A stretch of 64,000 nt of DNA from an uncultured Clostridium sp. (GTDB lineage Bacteria > Bacillota > Clostridia > Clostridiales > Clostridiaceae): NCBI GenBank assembly GCA_903789665.1, contig CAIFEX010000004.1, positions 99,545 to 163,544 of the forward strand. Reading direction: 5' to 3'. Below the pieces are notes generated by a model. It saw only the letters and a program-made list of their open reading frames with translations, was not told the origin of the DNA and made no database searches. The first letter of the stretch is position 1, and each line of letters begins with the position of its first letter. The translations under genes were made by a program, and so were the position numbers. Shown here piece by piece: positions 41,096 through 50,886 of the stretch.

Positions 41096-43270
41096 TTATA
41101 GGTTCCGGATACCGTTTGATTTCATGCTGAGAGAAATTCTCTTCCTCTTTTCATCTACATCAAGTACGGTTACCTGTACAACATCCCCGACTCTGACTAC
41201 ATCAAGAGGATGCTTTACAAATTTGTCCGAAAGCTGACTTATATGCACCAGACCATCCTGATGTACACCAATATCTACAAAAGCACCAAAATCGGCCACA
41301 TTCCTGACTGTACCCGTAAGTACCATCCCGGGTTTAATCTGGCTTAAATCCATAATTCCCTTTTTGAGTACAGGTTTTGGAAGTTCTTCCCTGGGATCCC
41401 TTCCCGGCTTTTTTATCTCCTTTACAATATCATTCAATGTGGGTATCCCTACGCCGAGTTTTTTAGAAAGAGCCTCAATGCCAATCCTTTCCACCCTGTC
41501 ATCTATATGGGAGACATCTCTGTTTTTAAGATCATCTACAGTGTATCCCAGGAGATTTAAAAGCCCTTTTGCCGCATCATAGGATTCAGGATGAACCGAA
41601 GTGTTGTCAAGAGGCTCAGAACTTTCCATCACTTTGAGAAAGCCAGCACACTGCTCAAAGGCCTTATTTCCAAGTCCCTTCACTTTTAGAAGTTCTCTCC
41701 TGTTTTTAAATTTCCCATTATCCTCCCTGTAGGCCACAATATTAGCTGCTGTAGCCGAATTTATCCCGGATATATAGGATAAAAGGGAAGGTGTCGCTGT
41801 ATTCAAGTCAACTCCCACACTATTTACACAATCTTCCACTACACCTTTCAGTGACTCATCCAGTTTTTTAGCGGTAATATCATGCTGGTACTGTCCCACT
41901 CCTATGGATTTAGGATCTATCTTTACAAGTTCTGCAAGAGGATCCTGCAGCCTCCTTCCTATGGATATGGCCCCTCTTAACGACACATTTACATCCGGAT
42001 ATTCCTTTGCAGCAAGTTCGGAAGCCGAATAAACGGAAGCCCCTGCTTCAGACACTATCACATAATAAAGATCCCTATCCTTCTCTTCCTTCACTTCCCT
42101 TATAAGCCTTTCTATTACTTTTTCCGACTCTCTGCTGGCCGTTCCGTTACCAAGGGATATTACACCAACATCATATTTATAAACCAGTTTCTTCAACTTT
42201 TCTATAGAACCGTCTACATCATTTTGAGGTGCAGTGGCATAGACTATGGCTGTATCCATTAGTTTCCCCGTATCATCCAATACTGCAATCTTACATCCAT
42301 TTCTGAAACCCGGATCATAGCCAAGTACATTTTTACCCTTTATAGGCGGCTGCATCAAAAGTGACTTTAAATTGGCCTTGAATATCCTTATCGCACCTTC
42401 TTCACCTTTATCCGTAAGTTCAGATCTTATTTCCCTCTCAATAGAAGGGTAAATAAGCCTTTTCAGGGAATCTTTTATACTCTTTTCTATATAGACATCC
42501 GTTATGGCATTACCCTTCAGGCACTGTTTTTCCAAATAATTTATTACATTATCCAAGTCACAGGTTATTTTCACCGAAAGTACTTTTTCCCTTTCACCCC
42601 GGTTTATGGCAAGTATTCTATGTGCAGGAATGGATTTAACCGCTTCACTGTAATCATAATACATCTCATAGGGAGTAGGTTCTTCACTCTTTCCTCTGGT
42701 TTCAACTACACCGTTATTTTGGGCAAATTTTCTTATCCACTTTCTGTAAACAGCATTGTCTGAAATAATCTCACTTATTATATCCACGGCTCCATCCAGA
42801 GCCTCATCCGCCGACTGCACTTTTTTCTCCTTGTTTATAAACCGCCCGGCATACTCTTTTATATTCTCCCTGAAATTTTCATCTAAAATTACCCTGGAAA
42901 GTGCTTCAAGCCCCTTTCCCTTTGCAATGACAGCTCTGGTCCTTTTTTTAGGCTTATAGGGTCTGTATATGTCCTCTACTTCCATGAGAGTATCAGCATT
43001 TTCTATGGATTTTTTCAAACCACCCGTAAGTTTGTTCTGCTGCCCTATTATCCTTATTACATCTTCTTTTCTGCTTCCAAGATTTCTGAGATACACAAGT
43101 CTTTCTTCAAGTTTTCTTAAAATTACATCGCTCATGCTTCCAGTTAGTTCTTTTCTGTACCTGGCTATGAAGGGCACCGTATTTCCAGAATCCAAAAGTT
43201 CAATTACATTAACTATGTATTTTTTATTTACACCCAGCTCTGATACCAGGGTGTCTACTATATTATCCAT
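41096..43270 (-). CDS. tex: Tex-family RNA-binding transcription accessory protein
   Basis: 724 residues, the usual Tex length. N-terminal helical region (VPFIARYRKELTGSMSDVILRKLEERL), a YqgF-like RNase-H fold near 325-430 (VLGYDPGFRNGCKIAVLDDTGK), helix-hairpin-helix segments near 480-560 (TATPSLLSYISGINSATAANIVAYREDNGKFKNRRELLKVKGLG) and a C-terminal S1 domain (GMVLTGTVRNVADFGAFVDIGVHQDGLVHISQLSDKFVKHP). Binds nucleic acid and is linked to transcription and RNA decay. SD GAGGAGGAG. Confidence 0.95.
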   Translation of the reverse strand: MDNIVDTLVSELGVNKKYIVNVIELLDSGNTVPFIARYRKELTGSMSDVILRKLEERLVYLRNLGSRKEDVIRIIGQQNKLTGGLKKSIENADTLMEVEDIYRPYKPKKRTRAVIAKGKGLEALSRVILDENFRENIKEYAGRFINKEKKVQSADEALDGAVDIISEIISDNAVYRKWIRKFAQNNGVVETRGKSEEPTPYEMYYDYSEAVKSIPAHRILAINRGEREKVLSVKITCDLDNVINYLEKQCLKGNAITDVYIEKSIKDSLKRLIYPSIEREIRSELTDKGEEGAIRIFKANLKSLLMQPPIKGKNVLGYDPGFRNGCKIAVLDDTGKLMDTAIVYATAPQNDVDGSIEKLKKLVYKYDVGVISLGNGTASRESEKVIERLIREVKEEKDRDLYYVIVSEAGASVYSASELAAKEYPDVNVSLRGAISIGRRLQDPLAELVKIDPKSIGVGQYQHDITAKKLDESLKGVVEDCVNSVGVDLNTATPSLLSYISGINSATAANIVAYREDNGKFKNRRELLKVKGLGNKAFEQCAGFLKVMESSEPLDNTSVHPESYDAAKGLLNLLGYTVDDLKNRDVSHIDDRVERIGIEALSKKLGVGIPTLNDIVKEIKKPGRDPREELPKPVLKKGIMDLSQIKPGMVLTGTVRNVADFGAFVDIGVHQDGLVHISQLSDKFVKHPLDVVRVGDVVQVTVLDVDEKRKRISLSMKSNGIRNL

Positions 43271-43367
43271 ATTCTCCTCCTCACATATTTTATCTGAAAT
43301 ATAGTTATATACATTTTAACAAATTAATATATTTATAAAGACATCAATTAAAAAAAGGTTCTATGTA

Positions 43368-44750
43368 ATGAAAAATTTTATACTGCATCTGTCAATTGCC
43401 TTTCTGTGCGTTGTCTGTTCTTTGAGTTTTCAATACTGCTGTTTCATAACCCCCCTTGATCCAGCGGAAGTAAAACACAATATATCCTACCTGTCCTCTG
43501 ATTTATTCAAGGGAAGGCTTCCCGGCACTCTGGAAAATTATCAGGTGGTAAATATTATAAAAAATTATTTTAAAAAGCAGCATCTAAAGCCTTACAATGG
43601 AAATTATCTTGAAAGCTTTAAAGTGCTTTATCCAAAAAGAATAGAAGGTAGTCCATATTTAAAAGTACTGGATAAAAACAGCTTCACAATAAAGCAATAT
43701 AAATATGGAATAGATTATAAAGAGGATATGTTAAATTTCAGGGGCAATAAAATATCCTTCAAAAAATCCAATATACTGCTTGAAAAGGGAAATAGCTTTC
43801 AAATACACAAAGATAATAAATACTTTATATTTTACAATCCAGAAGATGACGATCTAAATTTCAGAAGTTCCTTTATGGCAAATTCCGGACAATCCATGTT
43901 TATAATGATAAAAAAGCAGACCGCCCATGAAATTAAAAAATACATCGACATGGGATATGAAATAAGCTGTTTTATACCCTTTGAAAATAATCAAACTTCT
44001 ATTTACAACATAATAGGTTACATAAAAGGAAAGGACTCAAATTTGCCCCCTCTGGTTCTATGCGCTCATTTTGACCATCTTGGCACCGATTTGTCCGGGA
44101 AAATATACAGCGGAGCTCTGGACAATGCCTCCGGCACATCATTTTTACTGGGGCTTGTAAAATATATAAATTCCCTCGGGAAACCAGACAGGAATATAAT
44201 AATAGCATCTTTTAATGCAGAAGAATTTGGCTGTCTTGGATCAAAGGCATTTCTACAAAAATATTCAGAAGAACTCAAAGGGGGTAAAGTGATGAATTTC
44301 GACATGATAGGCAGTAATAAAAAAATACCTCTTACCATAATGGGCAGCAAATGTGATACAAAAAATACCGGTTTTATAAGGGAAATAGCCAATCTATGCC
44401 TCAGGAACAAAGTGGAATTTAAATACGTATTTGAAAATTCCAGTGATCATGAATATTTCAGGGCTTATGCCATAGATGCCGTTACCCTGTCGGACGAAGA
44501 CATGTCAAAAATCCACAGGCCGGAGGATAAACCGTCATATATAGGCAGTCAATCCATAGAACGGTGTTTTAAAGTAACTTCCGATGAAATAGTAAAATAT
44601 GCTTTTCAAAATAATTTCTTTGTCCTGTACTGTGGAAGGCTATTTCTATTGTCAGCCGTTGGTATAATTCTAATATTAAAATATACCGAGAAAAGATCCC
44701 GTATGACCTCTTCCAAATCTGGCAAAAATCACTATAGCAGCAGCAGCTAA
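43368..44750 (+). CDS. M28-family metallopeptidase with membrane anchors
   Basis: 460 residues. A signal-anchor at the N-terminus, then a zinc-peptidase domain: LCAHFDHLG near 228 (His/Asp ligands), GALDNASGTSFLLGLVKY near 246 (bridging Asp), NAEEFGCLGSKAF near 280 (catalytic Glu pair) and DHEYFRA near 362. A second hydrophobic segment lies near 420 (FVLYCGRLFLLSAVGIILIL), followed by a basic tail. It probably acts outside the membrane as an aminopeptidase. Its last 75 bases overlap the 3' end of the convergent MFS gene. Confidence 0.87.
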   Translation: MKNFILHLSIAFLCVVCSLSFQYCCFITPLDPAEVKHNISYLSSDLFKGRLPGTLENYQVVNIIKNYFKKQHLKPYNGNYLESFKVLYPKRIEGSPYLKVLDKNSFTIKQYKYGIDYKEDMLNFRGNKISFKKSNILLEKGNSFQIHKDNKYFIFYNPEDDDLNFRSSFMANSGQSMFIMIKKQTAHEIKKYIDMGYEISCFIPFENNQTSIYNIIGYIKGKDSNLPPLVLCAHFDHLGTDLSGKIYSGALDNASGTSFLLGLVKYINSLGKPDRNIIIASFNAEEFGCLGSKAFLQKYSEELKGGKVMNFDMIGSNKKIPLTIMGSKCDTKNTGFIREIANLCLRNKVEFKYVFENSSDHEYFRAYAIDAVTLSDEDMSKIHRPEDKPSYIGSQSIERCFKVTSDEIVKYAFQNNFFVLYCGRLFLLSAVGIILILKYTEKRSRMTSSKSGKNHYSSSS

Positions 44751-45926
44751 AAATATGATCAAACCGCAGCTGAAAAAGCCAAATTCTCCACCGAATTTTT
44801 CCATTATCATGCCCGAAAAAGCACTTCCAAGGGGGGTGCTTCCTATATTTAAAAGGGAATATATGCTCATGACTCTTCCTCTGTATTCATCGTCAGTATT
44901 AAATTGCAATGTAGTATTGGCTTTATTCAAAAAAGTAAGGTTAAAAAATCCTATGGATATAAAAACTAAGCTCACCGATACAAAATCCTTTGTAAACAAA
45001 GTTATCATCTGTAAAATTGCAATTATAAATGAATTTACAATAAGATGGTATTTGCTTCTGAGTCTTCCACCATGTCCAGCCATAAATATAGCTCCTATAA
45101 GGGATCCCAAACCTATAAGACTTAAAAGCAAACTGTAAACTCTGGAATTGCCATTCATGACTTCCCTAGCAAAAACAGGCACTATAACATTGCTGTTAAA
45201 TGCAAAAGTACACACTATGGCCAGTACAAACATAGTAGAAATCAATATCCTATTATTTATAGTATACAATATACCGTCTTTGAGATCCTTAAATAAACCA
45301 GATCCCTTCTTTTCAATCACCGGATTTCCCCTGGCCCTTATCTTGATTATCCCATATATTACAGGTATGAAACTAAAGGCATTCACGAGAAAACACTGAA
45401 ACACTCCAAAACTGTCCATAAGCATCCCAGCCACTGCCGGGCCAACTATACGGGACATGTTAAACACAGTGGAATTTAAGGATATGGCATTCGGCAAATC
45501 ACTTTTACCTACAAGCTCAATAAAAAATGACTGCCTGGTCGGCATATCAAAGCTTGTTATAGTTCCATTTACTGCAGCCAGTACTGCAAGTGTCCAGTAT
45601 TTACTCTCTCCCGTATATACAACAAAACTCAGTGCGAAAGCCTGCAGCATATAGGACACCTGAGTTATAAGAAGAATTTTTTTCTTAGGGTACCTTTCCA
45701 CTATTACACCGCTTAAAAGAGTTATTAGAAGAACCGGGGCATATTGAAACACACCTATGAGTCCAAGTAAAAAAGGAGAATCAGTTATTTTATACACATA
45801 CCAGCTTAAAGCTGTATTTTGAATCATGGTACCCATGAGCGACAGAATCTGGCCGGACAAAAAATATCTGAAATCTCTGTGATTAAGTGAAATAAAAGTA
45901 CCTTTAAATTTCATTCCAGTGTCCAA
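44676..45926 (-). CDS. MFS transporter (MFS_3/EntS-like drug exporter family)
   Basis: 416 residues with about 12 membrane helices and the MFS_3 layout (RYFLSGQILSLMGTMIQNTALSWYVYKITDSPFLLGLIGVFQYAPVLLITLLSGVIVERYPKKKILL). Similar proteins export drugs or siderophores. A TTG start follows a strong AAAGGGAGG at about 12 bases; an ATG is four codons later. The last 25 codons overlap the peptidase gene on the other strand. Confidence 0.88.
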   Translation of the reverse strand: MDTGMKFKGTFISLNHRDFRYFLSGQILSLMGTMIQNTALSWYVYKITDSPFLLGLIGVFQYAPVLLITLLSGVIVERYPKKKILLITQVSYMLQAFALSFVVYTGESKYWTLAVLAAVNGTITSFDMPTRQSFFIELVGKSDLPNAISLNSTVFNMSRIVGPAVAGMLMDSFGVFQCFLVNAFSFIPVIYGIIKIRARGNPVIEKKGSGLFKDLKDGILYTINNRILISTMFVLAIVCTFAFNSNVIVPVFAREVMNGNSRVYSLLLSLIGLGSLIGAIFMAGHGGRLRSKYHLIVNSFIIAILQMITLFTKDFVSVSLVFISIGFFNLTFLNKANTTLQFNTDDEYRGRVMSIYSLLNIGSTPLGSAFSGMIMEKFGGEFGFFSCGLIIFLAAAAIVIFARFGRGHTGSFLGIF

Positions 45927-45951
45927 CTTCTATCAATCCCTCCCTTTAAAA

Positions 45952-45987
45952 TTAATATACTGCCTGATAATTAAAATCAGGCAGTAC
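45952..45987 (-). terminator. Terminator of the secA-prfB unit
   Basis: TACTGCCTGAT/ATCAGGCAGTA stem between the prfB stop and the MFS start, followed on the minus strand by TATTAATTTT. Confidence 0.7.
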
Positions 45988-46003
45988 ATTAAAAATCATA
46001 TAT

Positions 46004-47108
46004 TCATTTCATTTGAAGCTTTAAATATCCCTTTATAAAATCATCTATATTGCCATCCATTACAGAAGATATATTACCGCTTTCAACGCCTGTCCTGTGA
46101 TCTTTTACCAAGCTGTAAGGATGAAATACATAGGACCTTATCTGACTTCCCCAGCCCATATCCTTAAGCTCTCCCGTCAGATCCTCTATTTTGTCTTTAT
46201 GTGCCCTCTCCTTAAGTTCCACCAATTTCGATTTCAACATCTTCAGTGCCTGTTCCCTGTTAAAGTGCTGGCTTCTTTCATTTTGACACTGTACAACTAT
46301 CCCGGTAGGTATATGTGTTATCCTCACAGCCGATTCAGTTTTATTTACATACTGTCCCCCTGCTCCTCCTGCCCTGAAAGTATCTACTTTAAGATCCTCG
46401 GGTCTAATATCTATATTTTGACTTTCCGTGAGTTCAGGAAGGACTTCCACCGATGTAAAGGAAGTTTGCCTTTTCCCGTTTGCATTGAATGGGGATATTC
46501 TTACCAAACGGTGAATTCCCTTTTCAGATTTCAGGTATCCATACGCAAATTCTCCCACAATCTTCAGGGAAACACTTTTTATTCCCACGTCATCCGCCTG
46601 AAGCATATCAAGGGTTTCAATCCTATAACCTTTTTTTTCTGCCCATCTCGTATACATTCTAAGCAGCATTTCCGTCCAGTCCTGGGCATCTTTTCCCCCG
46701 ACTCCTACATGTAGGTTCAATATTGCATTATTTCTGTCATATTCACCATTCAAGAGAATTTCAGTTTTGAATTTTTCTACACAGGACTCTATGTTTCCTA
46801 TCTCATTTGAAATATCCTTGGCCGAAATACTTTCATCTTCCGACGCAATTTCAAGTAGGACTTTTGCATCCTCTATTCTCTGCAAAAGATTTTTGTATTC
46901 ATTGAGTTTATCCTCAAGATTTTTTTCCTCGCTGGATATTTCCCGGGCTCTCTTTACATCATTCCAAAAGCCAGTCTCCTGCATTTTTATCTGAAGTTCC
47001 TCTATTCTGTTTTCAGAACCCTCTATGTCAAAGTGAATCCCTCATTTGCAGTATATTTTGTTTTAAATCATTCAATTTACTCATATTCTCTTCTAACTGA
47101 AATACCAT
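46004..47108 (-). CDS. prfB: Peptide chain release factor 2 (programmed +1 frameshift)
   Basis: Two frames make one protein of about 367 residues. ATG at 47108 (SD TTGGAGAG) opens 26 codons ending ..QMRDSL, followed by an in-frame TGA at 47030-47028. The slippery CTT-TGA-C lets the ribosome move +1 and continue as DIEGSENRIEELQIKMQETGF.. to 46004. The downstream part carries the SPF recognition tripeptide (near residue 205) and GGQ catalytic motif in RAGGAGGQYVN. RF2 releases peptides at UGA and UAA; low RF2 favours the shift, so the protein regulates itself. It lies 33 bases after secA. Confidence 0.96.
47027..47045 (-). promoter_or_regulatory. prfB: RF2 autoregulatory frameshift site
   Basis: On the minus strand GAGGG lies five bases before CTTTGAC. 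The GAGGG acts as an internal SD that pushes the ribosome forward, TGA is the poorly decoded stop, and CTT is the slip codon. This is the classic bacterial RF2 arrangement, with a slightly longer gap than in E. coli. Confidence 0.9.
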
Positions 47109-47141
47109 TTAATCACTCTCCAATATTGCATATAATATTAA

Positions 47142-49649
47142 TCAAGCAGTTCTTCCACAGCAATTTTTATATTTTTTACCGCTTCCGCAGGGGCAGGGAT
47201 CATTTCTCCCCACAGTCTTCTTCTTCCTTATAGGCTTCTTTTTCACTGAATTGCCTTCCTGCTGGTTAGTGGTTACATTCCTGGCTACTCTTTCCCTCTC
47301 AGGTGCTCTTTCTATCTGTACATGAAGCAGATATTTTATGGTGTCAAACTTGATGTTGTAAATCATCTCATCAAACATTTTGCTGCCCTCAAACTGGTAT
47401 GCCTGGGCAGGCTCCTGCTGCCTATAAGCTTTAAGCCCAATGGCTCTTTTTAGATGTTCCATGTCATCTATATGATCCATCCATCTTGTATCAACAACTC
47501 TCAGCAAAATAACTCTCTCAATTTCCCTCATCTGCTCCGGGGTAAATTCTTGTTCTTTTTTCTCATAAATCTTCATACCTATATCTGTAAATTTATCTTT
47601 GATCTCATCATTAGAAAGATCTATGACATCTTCCTTCTTGACAGAACCCTTAGGTACATAGATCTCTTCCATGTATTCAATCAGCTTAGCTATTTCATCC
47701 TCAAATTCCTCTTCTACGCCGGATATATGGGAATCCACGATGGAAGACACAAGGCTCTTCATCATTCTCAGTATGTCATCTTTCAGATCTTCTCCTTCAA
47801 GAACCTGGGATCTCTGCTTATATATTATCTCCCTCTGTTTATTTATGACATCGTCATATTGAAGAAGCGTCTTCCTTATATCAAAATTATTTCCCTCCAC
47901 TTTTTTCTGTGCACTTTCTATGGCATTTGTAACCATTTTGCTTTCTATGGCCTCATCATCTTTAAGCCCCAATTTTTCAACTACATTCTTAAGTTTATCC
48001 GAGCCAAATATTCTCATGAGGTCATCTTCCAAAGATACATAAAATCTTGAAGCTCCAGGATCACCCTGACGGCCTGAACGACCTCTCAGCTGGTTATCAA
48101 TTCGTCTGGATTCATGCCTTTCAGTACCTATCACCTTGAGTCCTCCAAGGGCTACTACACCCTTACCAAGTTTTATATCGGTACCACGGCCTGCCATATT
48201 AGTAGCTATAGTGACAGTCCCCTTTTCGCCTGCATGGGAAATTATCTCAGCTTCCTTTTCATGAAACTTTGCATTCAAAACCTGGTGCGAAACTCCTTTC
48301 TTTTTAAGCATATCCGAAAGAAGTTCGGATTTTTCTATACTTACAGTGCCCACCAGTACCGGCTGGCCTTTTTTGTAAGTTTCATATATTTCATCAGCTA
48401 TAGCACTGAATTTGGCCTTTGCCGTCTTATAAACAACATCAGGCAGATCCTCCCTTATAACAGGTTCATGGGTGGGTACTACTATTACATCCAATTCATA
48501 TATCTCTCTGAATTCATTTTCCTCTGTCTGGGCGGTACCTGTCATACCTGACAATTTATTAAACATTCTGAAATAATTCTGATAGGTAACAGTGGCAAGG
48601 GTCTTCGATTCTCTTTCCACCTTAACTCCCTCTTTGGCTTCTATGGCCTGATGAAGTCCGTCGCTGTACCTTCTCCCTTTCATCATTCTTCCTGTAAATT
48701 CATCTACTATTAATACTTCCCCATTTTTCACCATATAATCCTTATCCCGTTTCATTATATAGTTGGCTTTCAATGATTGAACTACATAATGCTGTATTTC
48801 CATGTTTTCAGGATCTGCATAATTGTCAAGATGAAAAAATTTTTCCGCTTTCTTCACACCCGTATCAGTAAGTATTACTGCATTTGCCTTTTCATCTACA
48901 TTATAATCTTCTTCTTGCAGGGATTTTGCAAAACTGTCTGCAACATTATAGAATTCAGTTGACTTTTCCCCTTCCCCTGAAATAATAAGGGGGGTTCTGG
49001 CCTCATCGATTAAAATTGAGTCCACTTCGTCGACTATAGCAAAATTCAGCCCTCTTTGAACTCTTTCTTCTTTATATATGACCATATTATCTCTCAAATA
49101 GTCAAATCCAAATTCACTGTTTGTTCCATAAGTTATATCACAGTTATAAGCTTCCTGACGCTGTTTTTCATCCATATCATGTAAAATAACACCCACTGTA
49201 AGGCCCAATGCCTCATATATCGGTGCCATTGAATCTCTATCTCTTTTCGCCAGATAATCATTTACTGTCACTATATGCACTCCCTTGCCGGTAAGTGCAT
49301 TCAAATAAGCCGGTGCAGTAGCAACTAGGGTTTTACCTTCACCGGTTTTCATCTCAGCTATTCTTCCCTGATGGAGTACTATGCCACCTATAAGCTGTTC
49401 TCTATACTGTTTCAATCCTACTTTTCGGTATCCTGCTTCCCTGACAACTGCAAAAGCTTCAGGTAATATTGAATTCAGGGACTCGCCCTTGGAAATTCTC
49501 TCTTTAAATTCATCTGTCTTAGCCTTGAGTTCCTCATCGCTGAATTGCTGCATCTTAGAATCCATACCATCTATCTTATCCACTATAGGGATAATTCTTT
49601 TTACTTCTCGTTCGCTGTATGACTTAAATAATTTACGAAAAAGTTTCAT
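47142..49649 (-). CDS. secA: Preprotein translocase ATPase SecA
   Basis: 835 residues from ATG at 49649 with SD GGTGAGG; a GTG six codons earlier would put that SD inside the gene. DEAD-like motor: [22 protein letters not shown] near 100, [20 protein letters not shown] near 205, [23 protein letters not shown] near 480 and [13 protein letters not shown]. It ends with a SEC-C zinc motif ([14 protein letters not shown]). Drives protein secretion through SecYEG, needed for the many surface proteins here. Followed by prfB. Confidence 0.97.
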   Translation of the reverse strand: MKLFRKLFKSYSEREVKRIIPIVDKIDGMDSKMQQFSDEELKAKTDEFKERISKGESLNSILPEAFAVVREAGYRKVGLKQYREQLIGGIVLHQGRIAEMKTGEGKTLVATAPAYLNALTGKGVHIVTVNDYLAKRDRDSMAPIYEALGLTVGVILHDMDEKQRQEAYNCDITYGTNSEFGFDYLRDNMVIYKEERVQRGLNFAIVDEVDSILIDEARTPLIISGEGEKSTEFYNVADSFAKSLQEEDYNVDEKANAVILTDTGVKKAEKFFHLDNYADPENMEIQHYVVQSLKANYIMKRDKDYMVKNGEVLIVDEFTGRMMKGRRYSDGLHQAIEAKEGVKVERESKTLATVTYQNYFRMFNKLSGMTGTAQTEENEFREIYELDVIVVPTHEPVIREDLPDVVYKTAKAKFSAIADEIYETYKKGQPVLVGTVSIEKSELLSDMLKKKGVSHQVLNAKFHEKEAEIISHAGEKGTVTIATNMAGRGTDIKLGKGVVALGGLKVIGTERHESRRIDNQLRGRSGRQGDPGASRFYVSLEDDLMRIFGSDKLKNVVEKLGLKDDEAIESKMVTNAIESAQKKVEGNNFDIRKTLLQYDDVINKQREIIYKQRSQVLEGEDLKDDILRMMKSLVSSIVDSHISGVEEEFEDEIAKLIEYMEEIYVPKGSVKKEDVIDLSNDEIKDKFTDIGMKIYEKKEQEFTPEQMREIERVILLRVVDTRWMDHIDDMEHLKRAIGLKAYRQQEPAQAYQFEGSKMFDEMIYNIKFDTIKYLLHVQIERAPERERVARNVTTNQQEGNSVKKKPIRKKKTVGRNDPCPCGSGKKYKNCCGRTA

Positions 49650-49782
49650 TTTTTTCATCCTCACCACATTAAATTTTATAAAATTACATGCTCAATAAAT
49701 TATATCATCTAACTATTAGCTATTCAACTTATTGTCATAATAGTTTACTTTAACTTAATAATATAAGCTGTATTTTACTATT

Positions 49783-49808
49783 AAATAAGAGGAAGCTTTT
49801 GCTTCCTC
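49783..49808 (-). terminator. Terminator of hpf
   Basis: GAGGAAGC-AAAA-GCTTCCTC on the minus strand, followed by TTATTTAAT. Confidence 0.8.
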
Positions 49809-49820
49809 TTCACTGCTAGA

Positions 49821-50348
49821 CTAAAATTCAGGTTCTATCAAGCCATAATTCCCGTCCCGTCTTTTATAAACTACATTTACTTCTCCATTTTCAGCATCCC
49901 TGTATACAAAGAAGTTGTGACCCAAAAGCTCCATTTCAAGTACTGCCTCTTCCGATGACATAGGCTTCATTGCAAATTTCTTGGTCCTGACTATTTTATG
50001 TTCTTCCTCATCTTCCCCTTTATCATCTGGTATAAATTGAAACCTCAGAGATTCAGAATTATTTCTTTTCAAAAGTTTTGTCTTCTGTTTTCGTATTTGT
50101 TTTTCCAATTTGTCTAACACCAAATCTATTGAAGCATACATATCTCCACTTTCCACTTCTCCCCTCAATATAACTCCATTAAAGGGAATGGTCACTTCAA
50201 TTTTCTGTCTATTTTTTTGTACACTCAATGTAGCATGGGCCTCTACATCAGGGTTGAAATACTTATCAAGCCTAGATAATTTTTTCACCACGGCATTTTT
50301 CAATGCGTCAGTTATCACAATATTTTTTCCAGTTACAGTTATTTTCAT
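49821..50348 (-). CDS. hpf: Ribosome hibernation-promoting factor, long form
   Basis: 175 residues. The N-terminal S30AE domain (MKITVTGKNIVITDALKNAVVKKLSRLDKYF..) is followed by a linker and the C-terminal dimerisation domain (IVRTKKFAMKPMSSEEAVLEMELLGHNFFVYRDAENGEVNVVYKRRDGNYGLIEPE). Long HPF joins 70S ribosomes into inactive 100S dimers in stationary phase. SD GGGGCTGG, single gene ahead of secA. Confidence 0.95.
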   Translation of the reverse strand: MKITVTGKNIVITDALKNAVVKKLSRLDKYFNPDVEAHATLSVQKNRQKIEVTIPFNGVILRGEVESGDMYASIDLVLDKLEKQIRKQKTKLLKRNNSESLRFQFIPDDKGEDEEEHKIVRTKKFAMKPMSSEEAVLEMELLGHNFFVYRDAENGEVNVVYKRRDGNYGLIEPEF

Positions 50349-50514
50349 ATTTCCAGCCCCTTTCCTACTTTATTCAAATAGATAAAATATGTTAATATTA
50401 TTGTAATACTAGTAAATATAAATTACAATAGCTGCCTTTTTAAACATTTTCATTTAAGGCTGGATTTACTGCAGATTTTGAGATATAAATTCAATTAATA
50501 ACTGTTTTCAACAT

Positions 50515-50545
50515 AAAAAACCTGCACCTTTCAAAAAGTGCAGGT
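50515..50545 (-). terminator. Terminator of the SASP gene
   Basis: ACCTGCAC/GTGCAGGT stem on the minus strand followed by TTTTTTAT. Confidence 0.85.
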
Positions 50546-50556
50546 TTTCATCAAAT

Positions 50557-50751
50557 TTACTTCAAGCTCTGTTCATAAGCTTCAATCATTTTCTTAACCA
50601 TGTTTCCACCTACTGAGCCTGCTTCTCTAGCTGTCAAATCTCCATTATATCCATTTTTTAGGTTTACTCCAACCTCTTTTGCCGATTCCATCTTAAATTG
50701 GTTTAAAGCTTCTTTAGCCTGTGGAATTACTGGTTTGTTACTATATGCCAT
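50557..50751 (-). CDS. Small acid-soluble spore protein, alpha/beta type
   Basis: 64 residues from ATG at 50751, with SD AAAGGAG at suitable distance; an upstream in-frame start adds only three residues. The sequence has the alpha/beta SASP pattern: ALNQFKMESAKEVGV (GPR protease site region) and NGDLTAREAGSVGGNMVKKMI (DNA-binding). Coats spore DNA and shows the organism forms endospores. Expected to be under SigG. Confidence 0.96.
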   Translation of the reverse strand: MAYSNKPVIPQAKEALNQFKMESAKEVGVNLKNGYNGDLTAREAGSVGGNMVKKMIEAYEQSLK

Positions 50752-50886
50752 AATACACACTCCTTTTTGTAGTAAATTTTACTGCTTACAATTACAGTTT
50801 GTACATTACTACGAAAATTATTCGAGGTAATTGACGGCTTTTCTTTAAAAAATATCCATTCTATCAACTAAATTAGCTCATTATGA

